Source of the DNA: Thermoplasmata archaeon
Lineage (GTDB): Archaea; Thermoplasmatota; Thermoplasmata; RBG-16-68-12
Direction: 5' to 3'
Assembly: GCA_021788795.1 (NCBI GenBank)
Contig: JAJYKG010000113.1
Location: forward strand, 1-7,108
DNA length: 7,108 bases
A program made the position numbers and the translations under genes. Positions 1 through 6,345 of the stretch are shown piece by piece (position 1 is the first letter of the stretch; every line of letters starts with the position of its first letter). The notes under the pieces were generated by a model. That model was not told where the DNA came from. It made no database searches and worked only from the letters and a program-made list of their open reading frames with translations.

Positions 1-2
1 GA

Positions 3-743
3 CTCCTGGCAATCGCGGTGGCGGACCGCTTCGCGAGCTCGATCTTCGAGGACATGAAGCTCCATTCCGCGAAGTTCTCCGTGCGCGCCCTGGACGAGCT
101 CAAGAGCGTCGCCCGGTACGCGGTCTGGATCATCGGGGCGGCCGTCCTCCTGTTCATCATCCTCTCCCTCCTCCTCACCGGGGACCGGCTCGTCATCTTC
201 GCCGTCGGCTTCACGGCGCTCCTCGTGGCCCTGGCCCTCTTCGCCTTCTCGCCGATCCAGAACGCCCTCTCGGGCTTCACCCTCCTCCGCGCGGACCCGT
301 TCAACGTGGGGGACCGCATCAAGGTCGGGGAGGACCTCGTCGGCGACGTGGTCTCCGTCAGCCTCTCCATGACCAGCGTCCGCACCCTGAGGAACGAGGT
401 GGTGCAGCTGCCGAACGCGACGCTCCTCGTGACCCCGATCGTGAACTTCAGCCGCTCCAAGCCCTACGCGGTCTTCCTCGAGGTCCCCGCCCCGTTCGAG
501 GTGGCCCATGACCGCGTCCGCGACCTCCTCCTCCAGGCGGCCGCGGAGACGGAGGGCATCGTGAAGGACCGGCCGGCGGAGGTCTTCGGCCGGGGGATCC
601 AGGACGGCGCGATCCTCTACCAGCTCTTCGCCTACACGGACCGGCCGGAGCGGATGAAGGAGATCAAGTCCGCCCTGGTGTTCAAGGTCCAAGACCTCTT
701 CTCGCGGGCGGGCATCCCCGCGTCCGGCCGACGCGGGCCCTAG
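3..743 (+). CDS. MscS-family mechanosensitive ion channel (5' partial)
   Basis: Membrane channel of the MscS family, which opens under membrane tension and releases solutes during osmotic downshock. The frame is open to the left edge, so the true start probably lies outside the window; the first in-frame start codon visible is GTG at 18. Numbering from that GTG, hydrophobic segments lie at about 34-55 and 57-78. They are followed by the pore-helix-like stretch SPIQNALSGFTLL (78-90) and the family hallmark PFNVGDRI (94-101). The beta-domain motif LRNEVVQLPNATLL (124-137) is typical of MscS proteins, and the rest to residue 241 fits the cytoplasmic alpha/beta vestibule domain. Only two or three membrane helices are visible; family members may have more before this point. 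The stop codon overlaps that of the convergent permease gene. Family assignment is secure; gating properties and exact subfamily are not visible. Confidence 0.92.
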   Translation, partial: LLAIAVADRFASSIFEDMKLHSAKFSVRALDELKSVARYAVWIIGAAVLLFIILSLLLTGDRLVIFAVGFTALLVALALFAFSPIQNALSGFTLLRADPFNVGDRIKVGEDLVGDVVSVSLSMTSVRTLRNEVVQLPNATLLVTPIVNFSRSKPYAVFLEVPAPFEVAHDRVRDLLLQAAAETEGIVKDRPAEVFGRGIQDGAILYQLFAYTDRPERMKEIKSALVFKVQDLFSRAGIPASGRRGP

Positions 744-3046
744 GGCGACGCGCCCCGCCGCAGGATGAGGACCGGGCACTTCGCCAGCTTGACGATGCGG
801 TCCTCGACCGGGCTCAGCGAATACCTCCGCGGGCCGGGCGGGGTCGACGCCTGGATGAGGAGGAGGGACGCGTCCTCCGATTCCTGGATGGCCAGCGGCT
901 CCCACGAACGGGAGTACAAGATGCGGTGCTCGACGGAGAGGCCGAGGGCACGGCCCTTCTCCACGAACGGGTGGGCCTCGGCCTTCACGCGGTCCGCGTC
1001 CGCGGGCTCGGCCGCGAAGCTGATGACCTCGATCTGGGGCCGCTCGTCCGCGGCGAGGATGAGGGCCAGGTCCCCGACGCCCGAGATGCTCCAGATCGGG
1101 GACGTGAGGACGACGAGCTTCTTGAGCGGGCGCTGGAGGCCCTTCGTCTTGAACACGACGACGTCGCAGGGCGCGTTCTCGATCAGGTAGTCAATGTTGC
1201 TCCCGAGGATGCGCCGGTCCCCCTCCGGCCTCTCGCCCCGCCAGCCCATCACGAGGAGGTTCACGGCCTCCTCGCGGATCGTGTCCAGGATGATCTCGTA
1301 GACCTTGTACCCGATCTTGACCACGGGACGGGTGTCGACCTCGTGGCCCGCGCCGATCCGGGCGAGGTGCTGGAGGCCGCGGATGCGGTCGTCCACGTAG
1401 CGGAAGCGGATCGCCTTGGGCGGGAGGTTGCGCGGGATCTCCACGACGTTCAGGAGGCTCAGCTCCCCGTTCCGCGCGCGGGCCACTCGGGCCCCGAAGT
1501 CCACGAGCTCCGTGTCCGTGAACTCGCGGAGCGGGAGGAAGACCCGGTACCGCTCCAGCTCCACGGACTCCGCCGCGGTCGAGAGGACCGTCGTCACGTC
1601 GGAGCGGGAGGGGATCGCGGCGCTCCGCAGCGCCTTGCGGCCGCCCGCGAAGTAGTGGTAGATGAGCCCGGACGCGACCCACAGGGCGCCCAGGTACGTC
1701 GCGATGTCCCCCGCGGTGAGGGGGATGAGGGAGCCGCCCGTCGCCGGGTAGTTCACGAGGACCGCGCCCACGGCCAGGTCGAGGGCCCCCGCGACGATCG
1801 GGAGCGCGGGCACGAGGGGCATGCGGAACCCGGGGTGGCTGCGCCGCTCCCGCCCCCGGAGGGCGACGACGGAGGCCTGCACGAACGCGAACAGGCCGAG
1901 GAACGCCAGCCCGGCGAGGATCGCGAGGGTCTCCAGGTCGAGGACGAGGAGGAGGGCCGCGCCGAGCGCGGAGAGGACGAGGGCGAGGGGGGGCACCTGC
2001 CGGCGCCCGACGCGCGCCACCATCGCCGGGAGGAGCCCATCCCGTGCCATGCTGAACGAGGTGCGCACGGCCGAGGTCAGGCTGGCGTTGAGGGCGGCGT
2101 ACATGCAGACGACGCCGAGGACGAGGAAGGCCACGTGGACCGCGGGCTGCCCCAGGGCGAAGTTCGCGAGCCCGGCGAAGAAGAAATCCTCGGACACGCC
2201 GCGGCAGGCCGCGCACCCCGAGCCCCCGGAGACGTAGGCCGCCGGTAGGTTCGCCAGGATCGAGAGGAAGAAGAGCAGGTATACGCCGAGGGAGACCGCG
2301 ACGGCGAGGAAGATGCCGCGCGGGATCGTCCTCTCCGGGGCCTTCGCCTGGTCCGCGAGCTGGGCGACCACCTCGAACCCCTGGAACGCGATGAAGAAGA
2401 CGCCGGCGCCCAGGACGACGCCCAGGAGTTCCGGGGAGCCGGACAGCGCGACGGGGAGCGCCGTGCCGCTCCCGGGGACCAGGGCGGCGAGGCCCACGGC
2501 CAGGAGGGCGAGGATGAGGACGACCCGGACGAAGGTGAGGCGCCCCAGGGAGCGCACGGAGAGGTTGACGCGGGCGACCTGGCTGCCCGCGGCGACCGCG
2601 ACCCCGACGGCGCCGAGGGCGATGGCCGCGGACGGGATCCCGGAGAAGAACGCGCGCGACGGGTCCACGAGCTCGAGGAGGAAGAGCCCCAGTCCCAGCG
2701 CGCTGAGGGCCGAGGTCGCCATGGCCCCGCCCCAGGAGAGCCAGCCGCTGAGGAACCCGCTCGGCGGCGGGAGGGCGGACTTCACCCACACGTACGCGCC
2801 GCCGGAGGCGTCCGGCCGCCCGGACGCCAGCTCGGCGTACGCCATGCCCGCCAGCAGCGCCACGACCGCCGCCAGGCCGACGCTCGCGAACACGGCGCCG
2901 CGGGCGACGGCGTAGGCCGCACCGAGGAGCAGGAAGGCCGCGGCGCCGACCATGGCGCCGACCGCCGCCATCGTGACGTCGAAGAGGCCGAGGTCCCGCG
3001 TGACGCGGACGCGGACGGACCCTTCGCCCCTCGGGGAAACGGACAC
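740..3046 (-). CDS. APC-superfamily amino acid permease fused to two UspA-like domains
   Basis: Predicted 768-residue secondary transporter for amino acids or related amines. Residues 20-470 form about 12 membrane helices. GLFDVTMAAVGAMVG (20-34) matches the first-helix signature of APC permeases, and FQGFEVVAQLADQAKAPERTIPRG (221-244; spelled here only to mark its span) is the typical helix 6 plus loop, ending in PERTIPRG. Two cytosolic universal-stress-protein-like domains follow, at about 498-635 and 642-766. The first keeps a near-canonical nucleotide motif, G601-x2-G604-x10-GS, and ends in CDVVVFK. The second keeps the fold-like ending CPVLIL but lacks the glycines. The GTG start at 3046 is chosen because the family's N-terminal motif begins soon after it, the next Met (26) would cut helix 1, and an in-frame stop lies at 3077-3079. 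No clear SD is present. It follows the GTPase gene by 42 bp, so co-transcription is plausible. Substrate unknown. Confidence 0.92.
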   Translation of the reverse strand: MSVSPRGEGSVRVRVTRDLGLFDVTMAAVGAMVGAAAFLLLGAAYAVARGAVFASVGLAAVVALLAGMAYAELASGRPDASGGAYVWVKSALPPPSGFLSGWLSWGGAMATSALSALGLGLFLLELVDPSRAFFSGIPSAAIALGAVGVAVAAGSQVARVNLSVRSLGRLTFVRVVLILALLAVGLAALVPGSGTALPVALSGSPELLGVVLGAGVFFIAFQGFEVVAQLADQAKAPERTIPRGIFLAVAVSLGVYLLFFLSILANLPAAYVSGGSGCAACRGVSEDFFFAGLANFALGQPAVHVAFLVLGVVCMYAALNASLTSAVRTSFSMARDGLLPAMVARVGRRQVPPLALVLSALGAALLLVLDLETLAILAGLAFLGLFAFVQASVVALRGRERRSHPGFRMPLVPALPIVAGALDLAVGAVLVNYPATGGSLIPLTAGDIATYLGALWVASGLIYHYFAGGRKALRSAAIPSRSDVTTVLSTAAESVELERYRVFLPLREFTDTELVDFGARVARARNGELSLLNVVEIPRNLPPKAIRFRYVDDRIRGLQHLARIGAGHEVDTRPVVKIGYKVYEIILDTIREEAVNLLVMGWRGERPEGDRRILGSNIDYLIENAPCDVVVFKTKGLQRPLKKLVVLTSPIWSISGVGDLALILAADERPQIEVISFAAEPADADRVKAEAHPFVEKGRALGLSVEHRILYSRSWEPLAIQESEDASLLLIQASTPPGPRRYSLSPVEDRIVKLAKCPVLILRRGASP

Positions 3047-3088
3047 GGCCGGAGAATTTGCGGCGGATACTTGAGGCTATGGAAGCCC

Positions 3089-3637
3089 TCACGGCTCGGA
3101 GAAGCCCCGCGCCGCGATCGTTTCGCCCAGGTGGCGGAACACGTCCTCCACGTTCTCCCCCGTCTTCGCGGACACGTAGAAGAACGGGGCGTCGAAGGCC
3201 TCCGTGGCCTGCTTCACCTGCTCCTCGCCGAACGCCGCCTGGTCCTTGAGGTCCACTTTGTTCACCGTGAAGACCACCGGGATCTCGCCGACCGTGCGGA
3301 ACACGGACTCGACCCAGGAGTCCAGGTCCTCCAGGGTGTCGTAGCGCGTGATGTCCGCGACCGCCAGGATGCCCTGCGCGCCGTGGAAGTACGCCTCGCG
3401 GAGGAGCTCGCGGAAGCCCTTGGACCCCATGATGTCCCAGATGGTCATGTCCATCTGGACCGGCTCCCCCGACTTCGGCGTGAGGAGCATCTCCTTCTTC
3501 GAGACCTTCGCGCCCAGGGTGACGATGTACCGGTCGTCGTACTCGTTGAGGACGTAGCGCTTGATGAGGGACGTCTTCCCGACGGCGTGCTCGCCGACGA
3601 GGCAAATCTTCACCTTCATGCGGCGAGGCTCTGACAT
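3089..3637 (-). CDS. Rab/Ras-like small GTPase
   Basis: Cytosolic regulatory GTPase of the Ras-like superfamily, 182 residues from the chosen ATG. All nucleotide-binding boxes are visible: P-loop GEHAVGKTS (15-23), a switch I threonine T40 in YIVTLGAK, G3 as WDIMG (67-71), G4 as NKVD (126-129) and G5 as SAK (156-158). The residue after the G3 glycine, the catalytic glutamine of Ras and Rab, is Ser72, so intrinsic hydrolysis may be slow or use other residues. There is no C-terminal cysteine motif, so no prenyl anchor as in eukaryotic Rabs. An in-frame ATG at 3688 would add 17 residues without similarity to the fold, and it lies upstream of the transcription start expected from the TATA-like box at 3700-3707; ATG 3637 is therefore preferred. 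ATG 3619 is a further possibility. It precedes the permease-Usp gene on the same strand; partner and effector are unknown. Confidence 0.9.
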   Translation of the reverse strand: MSEPRRMKVKICLVGEHAVGKTSLIKRYVLNEYDDRYIVTLGAKVSKKEMLLTPKSGEPVQMDMTIWDIMGSKGFRELLREAYFHGAQGILAVADITRYDTLEDLDSWVESVFRTVGEIPVVFTVNKVDLKDQAAFGEEQVKQATEAFDAPFFYVSAKTGENVEDVFRHLGETIAARGFSEP

Positions 3638-3699
3638 GGCGGTCCGACCCGCGGAGCTCGGCGTGCTCCCGTCCGGTAGCGGCCGCATCCTTCCAAGGT

Positions 3700-3714
3700 G
3701 TATTTAGCGGTTTG
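3700..3714 (-). promoter_or_regulatory. BRE/TATA-like promoter of the GTPase gene
   Basis: On the minus strand the stretch reads GCAAACCG followed by CTAAATAC, an A-rich BRE-like element and a TATA-like box in an otherwise very GC-rich region. A transcript starting about 26 nt downstream would begin near 3678, past the ATG at 3688 and about 41 nt before the ATG at 3637. It would separate the GTPase-permease pair from the upstream MFS gene. Inferred from sequence only. Confidence 0.5.
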
Positions 3715-3734
3715 CGAGTGATTACGGGAATCCA

Positions 3735-3748
3735 CTCGGAAGGCCGAG
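3735..3748 (-). terminator. Possible weak hairpin after the MFS gene
   Basis: A small inverted repeat, CTCGG and CCGAG around a 4-nt loop, lies 15 nt past the stop codon of the MFS transporter. It might slow or end transcription of that gene. There is no T-tract, which is what archaeal termination usually needs, so the assignment is weak. Confidence 0.2.
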
Positions 3749-3762
3749 AGTCCGGGGAGGGC

Positions 3763-5061
3763 TCACCGCTCCAGGTGCGCCGGCTCGCGGATCCGCAGGA
3801 GGACGAGGAACGAGGCGACGAAGGGCGGCACGGCCGCGAGGAAGGGCAGGACCGGCGCCACGTCGTAGAGGTATCCGCCGAGGATCTGCGCGGGGATGGA
3901 CGCCAGGAGAGGCAGCGCGCTGAAGATGGCCATGATCCGCCCGCGGATCATCCGCGGCACGATGTCCGCCTGGAGCGAGGTGAGCGGCGGCCCGAGGAAC
4001 GCGGTCCCCGTTCCACTGACGACGGACCACGCCACGAGCTCGTCCACGTCCTTCGCGAGGGTGAAGAAGTACTGGTTCAGGGGGACGGAGAGGGAGGCGA
4101 GGACCACGGCCTTCTTGAGCCCGACGCGCTCGGCGAGGCTCGCCGCGGGGAACAGCAGGAGGAGGATGGCCAGGGAGGTCGCCCCGACGAACGCCCCGTA
4201 CTCCCACGCGGGCACGCCGAGGGACTGGACGAAGTACAGGATCGAGAAGGACGCCGTGAGGCCGACGGCGAACGCGCTCAGGATCGCGTAGTAGAGGAGG
4301 AGGTACACGTCCCGGCCCGCGACACGGAGGGCGGCCCGGCTCTCCCGGAGGACGGACCGCCAGAACCGGAGGAACGTCACGCGGGCCTGAGGCGGGTGGG
4401 TCTCCTCGAGGGTCAGAGCGCGCCAGGAGATGCCGGCCACGCCGAAGGCGCCGCTCAGGAAGAACGCGATCCGCAGGCCCTCCACGTTCCCCAGATGGGC
4501 CACGAGCAGCCCGCCGACGTAGGGCGCGAAGAGCGACGGCAGCGTGTTGATCACCGAGTACGATGCGATGCCGCGGGGCCGCAGGGACGGCTCCATGGAC
4601 TCCGTGAGCGCCGTGCTGAACAGGGGGCCGTAGATTCCCGCGACCGAGCCCACGACCACGGGGAGGTAGAGCCACCCCGCGTCCGGGATGAAGGCGTAGA
4701 TGAACCCGTTCGCTACGCCGACGAAGCTGAAGAGGATGATCGCGCGCTTACGGCCCCAGACGTCGCCCACGTAGCCGCCGACGAGCTGGGCGACCGCGAT
4801 GATCGCGGACGAGAGCGCGGCCAGGTAGCCGATGAAGACGACGGAGGCGCCGAGGTTGTAGAAGTAGAGCGACTGGAACGGCGAGCTCATCGCGCCGCCG
4901 ATCGACCACACGGTGGACGTCGCCGTCAGGATCCACGCGTTCCGCGGCAGGTAGAACGGGCGGCGGACGCGGGGCAGGATCCCCGCGTGCGCGTCGGGCG
5001 GGTGGGGACCCGGGGACGGCCCCGAGCCGGGATCCGGGGATGGGGCACGGCCGTTCCGCAT
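3763..5061 (-). CDS. Major facilitator superfamily (MFS) transporter
   Basis: Predicted 432-residue inner membrane carrier with about 12 helices between residues 42 and 423. Motif A of the MFS, in the loop between helices 2 and 3, is visible as GGYVGDVWGRKR (95-106), with the conserved Asp100, Gly103, Arg104. A degenerate counterpart, SLAERVGLKK, lies at 308-317 at the start of the C-terminal half, as expected from the internal duplication of the family. The hydrophilic loop between halves is about 214-250. Residues 1-38 are a proline-rich cytosolic extension. The start is fixed by a strong SD, GGAGGA at 5067-5072, five bases before the ATG. The closest general resemblance is to drug-efflux-type or sugar-type MFS carriers, but substrate and direction cannot be read from the sequence. 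It is divergent from the prepilin peptidase and lies upstream of the GTPase, probably in a separate transcript. Confidence 0.92.
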   Translation of the reverse strand: MRNGRAPSPDPGSGPSPGPHPPDAHAGILPRVRRPFYLPRNAWILTATSTVWSIGGAMSSPFQSLYFYNLGASVVFIGYLAALSSAIIAVAQLVGGYVGDVWGRKRAIILFSFVGVANGFIYAFIPDAGWLYLPVVVGSVAGIYGPLFSTALTESMEPSLRPRGIASYSVINTLPSLFAPYVGGLLVAHLGNVEGLRIAFFLSGAFGVAGISWRALTLEETHPPQARVTFLRFWRSVLRESRAALRVAGRDVYLLLYYAILSAFAVGLTASFSILYFVQSLGVPAWEYGAFVGATSLAILLLLFPAASLAERVGLKKAVVLASLSVPLNQYFFTLAKDVDELVAWSVVSGTGTAFLGPPLTSLQADIVPRMIRGRIMAIFSALPLLASIPAQILGGYLYDVAPVLPFLAAVPPFVASFLVLLRIREPAHLER

Positions 5062-5066
5062 CAGGT

Positions 5067-5072
5067 TCCTCC
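5067..5072 (-). promoter_or_regulatory. Strong Shine-Dalgarno site of the MFS gene
   Basis: Minus-strand GGAGGA, complementary to the conserved 3' end of 16S rRNA, five bases upstream of ATG 5061. It decides the start of the MFS gene and is one of only two clear SD-like sites in the window. Confidence 0.75.
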
Positions 5073-5106
5073 GTGGGGGGGATTGCCCGTTGCGAGCGGG
5101 GGCCGC

Positions 5107-5114
5107 TATTCAAA
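5107..5114 (-). promoter_or_regulatory. TATA-like box of the MFS gene
   Basis: Minus-strand TTTGAATA within the divergent spacer. Transcription about 26 nt downstream would begin near 5085 and give a leader of about 24 nt containing the SD at 5067-5072, which suits a leadered mRNA. No good BRE is visible next to it, so the call is tentative. Confidence 0.38.
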
Positions 5115-5171
5115 GATGTCGTGCTTACTCCGCGAAAACGGAATGACGGACGCGTTCCCGGAATCTCGGGT

Positions 5172-5186
5172 CGAACGCTTGAAATA
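5172..5186 (+). promoter_or_regulatory. BRE/TATA-like promoter of the prepilin peptidase gene
   Basis: CGAACGC followed by TTGAAATA resembles an archaeal BRE/TATA pair. The TATA centre is about 26 nt from A5208, the ATG of the peptidase, so this promoter would give a leaderless transcript beginning at or next to the start codon. The same A/T-rich patch runs into an SD-like AAGGAGG (5186-5192), which complicates the reading. Confidence 0.42.
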
Positions 5187-5207
5187 AGGAGGCTCCGATG
5201 CGCGCCC

Positions 5208-6140
5208 ATGGACGCGTTCGCGGTCGTGCGTCTCGCCGTGGGCGCGGGTTTCCTCGCCTTCGCGGCCGTCTCCGACGTCCGCACGCGGCGCGTCCACGAC
5301 CCCGTTTGGATCGCGCTCGGGACGATCGGGCTCGTGCTCCTCCTGGTCGAGCTGGGCCTCGACTCGAGAGGGGCCGAGCAGTACGCCTTGGTGGCCGCGA
5401 CCGCGATCCTCTTCTACGCGGTCTTCTACGGCTCGCCCCTCCTGGACGAGGACGGCATCCGCCTGCGTCCGGCGCGCCTCGGACTCCTTGCGGCGGCAGC
5501 CCTCCTGGTCCTCGGCTCCGCGTGGTGGGTGTTCGGCCTGGGGAACGGCGACGCGACCGCGTACGTGCGGCTCCTGACGATGCCCGCGATGGTCCTCATC
5601 TACCAGGGGTTCTACCAGGTCGGCCTCCTCCGGGGCGGCGCGGACGCGAAGGCGCTCATCGCCCTCACGCTGCTCGTGCCCCTCTATCCGGACGCGTCCC
5701 CGCTGCCGGTGATCCAGGCCGCCCCCGCGGTCTCGAACGCGATGCAGGTCGCCTTCCCCTTCTCCCTCGTCGTGCTCGTGGACGCCGCGGTCCTCATGCT
5801 GGCCGTGCCCCTGGCGTACCTCGTGGTCAACCTGGCCCGCCGCGAGTTCGAGTGGCCCGTGGGCTTCCTCGGGGTTAAGGTGCCCCTCGACGCGGTCCCG
5901 CGGCACGCCTGGGTCATGGAGCGCATCGACGACCACGGAGAGCGGTACGCGGTCCTCTTCCCCTCGCACGACAAGGACGAGTCGGGGGAGATCGAGAAGC
6001 TGAGGGCCGCGGGAGCTAGGCGCATCTGGGTGGAGACGAAGGTCCCGTTCGTCCTCCTCCTGTTCCTTGGGTTCCTCCTGGCCTTCGCCGCGGGGAACCT
6101 GGTCCTCGGATTCCTGACCGCCGTCCTGCCGCCCCCCTAG
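5208..6140 (+). CDS. Archaeal A24-family prepilin/preflagellin peptidase
   Basis: Membrane aspartyl protease that cuts the leader of type IV pilin-like and archaellin precursors on the cytoplasmic face before assembly. From ATG 5208 it has 310 residues. The two A24 catalytic aspartates are visible: Asp23 in SDVRTRRV after helix 1, and Asp146 in GGADAKALIAL, the GxGD motif. Helices span roughly 5-20, 33-50, 58-75, 90-110, 122-140, 147-160 and 183-208. A cytosolic segment (211-278) follows, with VPRHAWVMERI and RIWVETKVPF, then a last helix (279-305); this fits the archaeal peptidase A24 C-terminal (type II-like) extension. The ATG at 5208 is chosen because it gives the family's short N-terminus before helix 1; the nearby SD-like site fits an out-of-frame ATG at 5198 better. 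It is flanked by an MFS gene and a 5S rRNA; no pilin or archaellum gene is in view. Confidence 0.9.
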   Translation: MDAFAVVRLAVGAGFLAFAAVSDVRTRRVHDPVWIALGTIGLVLLLVELGLDSRGAEQYALVAATAILFYAVFYGSPLLDEDGIRLRPARLGLLAAAALLVLGSAWWVFGLGNGDATAYVRLLTMPAMVLIYQGFYQVGLLRGGADAKALIALTLLVPLYPDASPLPVIQAAPAVSNAMQVAFPFSLVVLVDAAVLMLAVPLAYLVVNLARREFEWPVGFLGVKVPLDAVPRHAWVMERIDDHGERYAVLFPSHDKDESGEIEKLRAAGARRIWVETKVPFVLLLFLGFLLAFAAGNLVLGFLTAVLPPP

Positions 6141-6143
6141 GCC

Positions 6144-6158
6144 GAAACCCTGATATAG
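6144..6158 (+). promoter_or_regulatory. BRE/TATA promoter of the 5S rRNA gene
   Basis: GAAACC followed by TGATATAG lies just past the peptidase stop codon and is the best TATA-like box in the window. The expected start, about 26 nt downstream, is near 6180, about ten bases before the 5S rRNA. This indicates independent transcription of 5S rather than release from a long rRNA operon transcript. Confidence 0.6.
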
Positions 6159-6163
6159 CGCGT

Positions 6164-6188
6164 CCACTGTGGGCGTCGACAGCAGTGG
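6164..6188 (+). repeat. Inverted repeat upstream of 5S rRNA
   Basis: CCACTG at 6164-6169 and CAGTGG at 6183-6188 form a perfect 6-bp inverted repeat around a 13-nt centre that includes the palindrome GTCGAC. It spans the predicted transcription start and abuts the 5S 5' end. It may be a protein-binding dyad, or it may be chance. Confidence 0.3.
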
Positions 6189-6290
6189 TTTGACGGCCAT
6201 GGCGGCGGGGATACACCCGGTCCCATCCCGAACCCGGAAGTTAAGCCCGTCCACGTTCCCTGCGGTACTACGGTGCGCGAGCCCGTGGGA

Positions 6291-6321
6291 GGCCCGCCCC
6301 GGCTTGACCGGGGCTAGGGCC
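6291..6321 (+). other. Stable hairpin in the 5S expansion
   Basis: GGCCC, G and CCCCGG pair with CCGGGG, C and GGGCC around the loop CTTGA, with a 2-nt TA bulge: 12 pairs, almost all G-C. It lies where the 3' strand of helix IV and its link to helix I should be. The inner part (6298-6312) is compatible with a normal helix IV; the outer five pairs compete with it. Confidence 0.6.
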
Positions 6322-6345
6322 GACGGCCTAGGTACGCTAGCCGTC
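6322..6345 (+). other. Second hairpin, competing with 5S helix I
   Basis: GACGG-C-CTAG pairs with CTAG-CCGTC around loop GTACG: nine pairs and one bulged C. Its 3' arm is the same sequence that should close helix I with 6192-6197, so the two pairings exclude each other. Confidence 0.5.

Noticed and set aside
926..2248. 440-residue open frame on the plus strand opposite the permease
   Set aside because: Asp/Glu/Arg/Gly-rich, without a recognisable fold; antisense to a conserved membrane protein.
1191..3605. 804-residue open frame on the minus strand across the GTPase and permease genes
   Set aside because: It is an Arg/Gly/Pro-rich out-of-frame translation of two well-recognised genes; high GC makes stop codons rare in this frame.
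3712..5187. 491-residue open frame on the plus strand opposite the MFS gene
   Set aside because: Charged low-complexity composition and no domain; the opposite strand has clear MFS motifs and a strong SD.
5198..5878. 226-residue frame starting at the ATG best spaced from the SD-like AAGGAGG
   Set aside because: The product is Arg/Pro-rich and out of frame with the peptidase; kept only as a start-site puzzle in the findings.
5106..6254. 382-residue open frame on the minus strand opposite the prepilin peptidase and into 5S
   Set aside because: It would run through a conserved rRNA gene and an A24 peptidase with both catalytic aspartates; a composition artefact.
6291..6339. 5S insertion as an archaeal intron with a bulge-helix-bulge splice motif
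   Set aside because: I could not place two 3-nt bulges separated by a 4-bp helix at sensible junctions; an expansion segment is the simpler reading.
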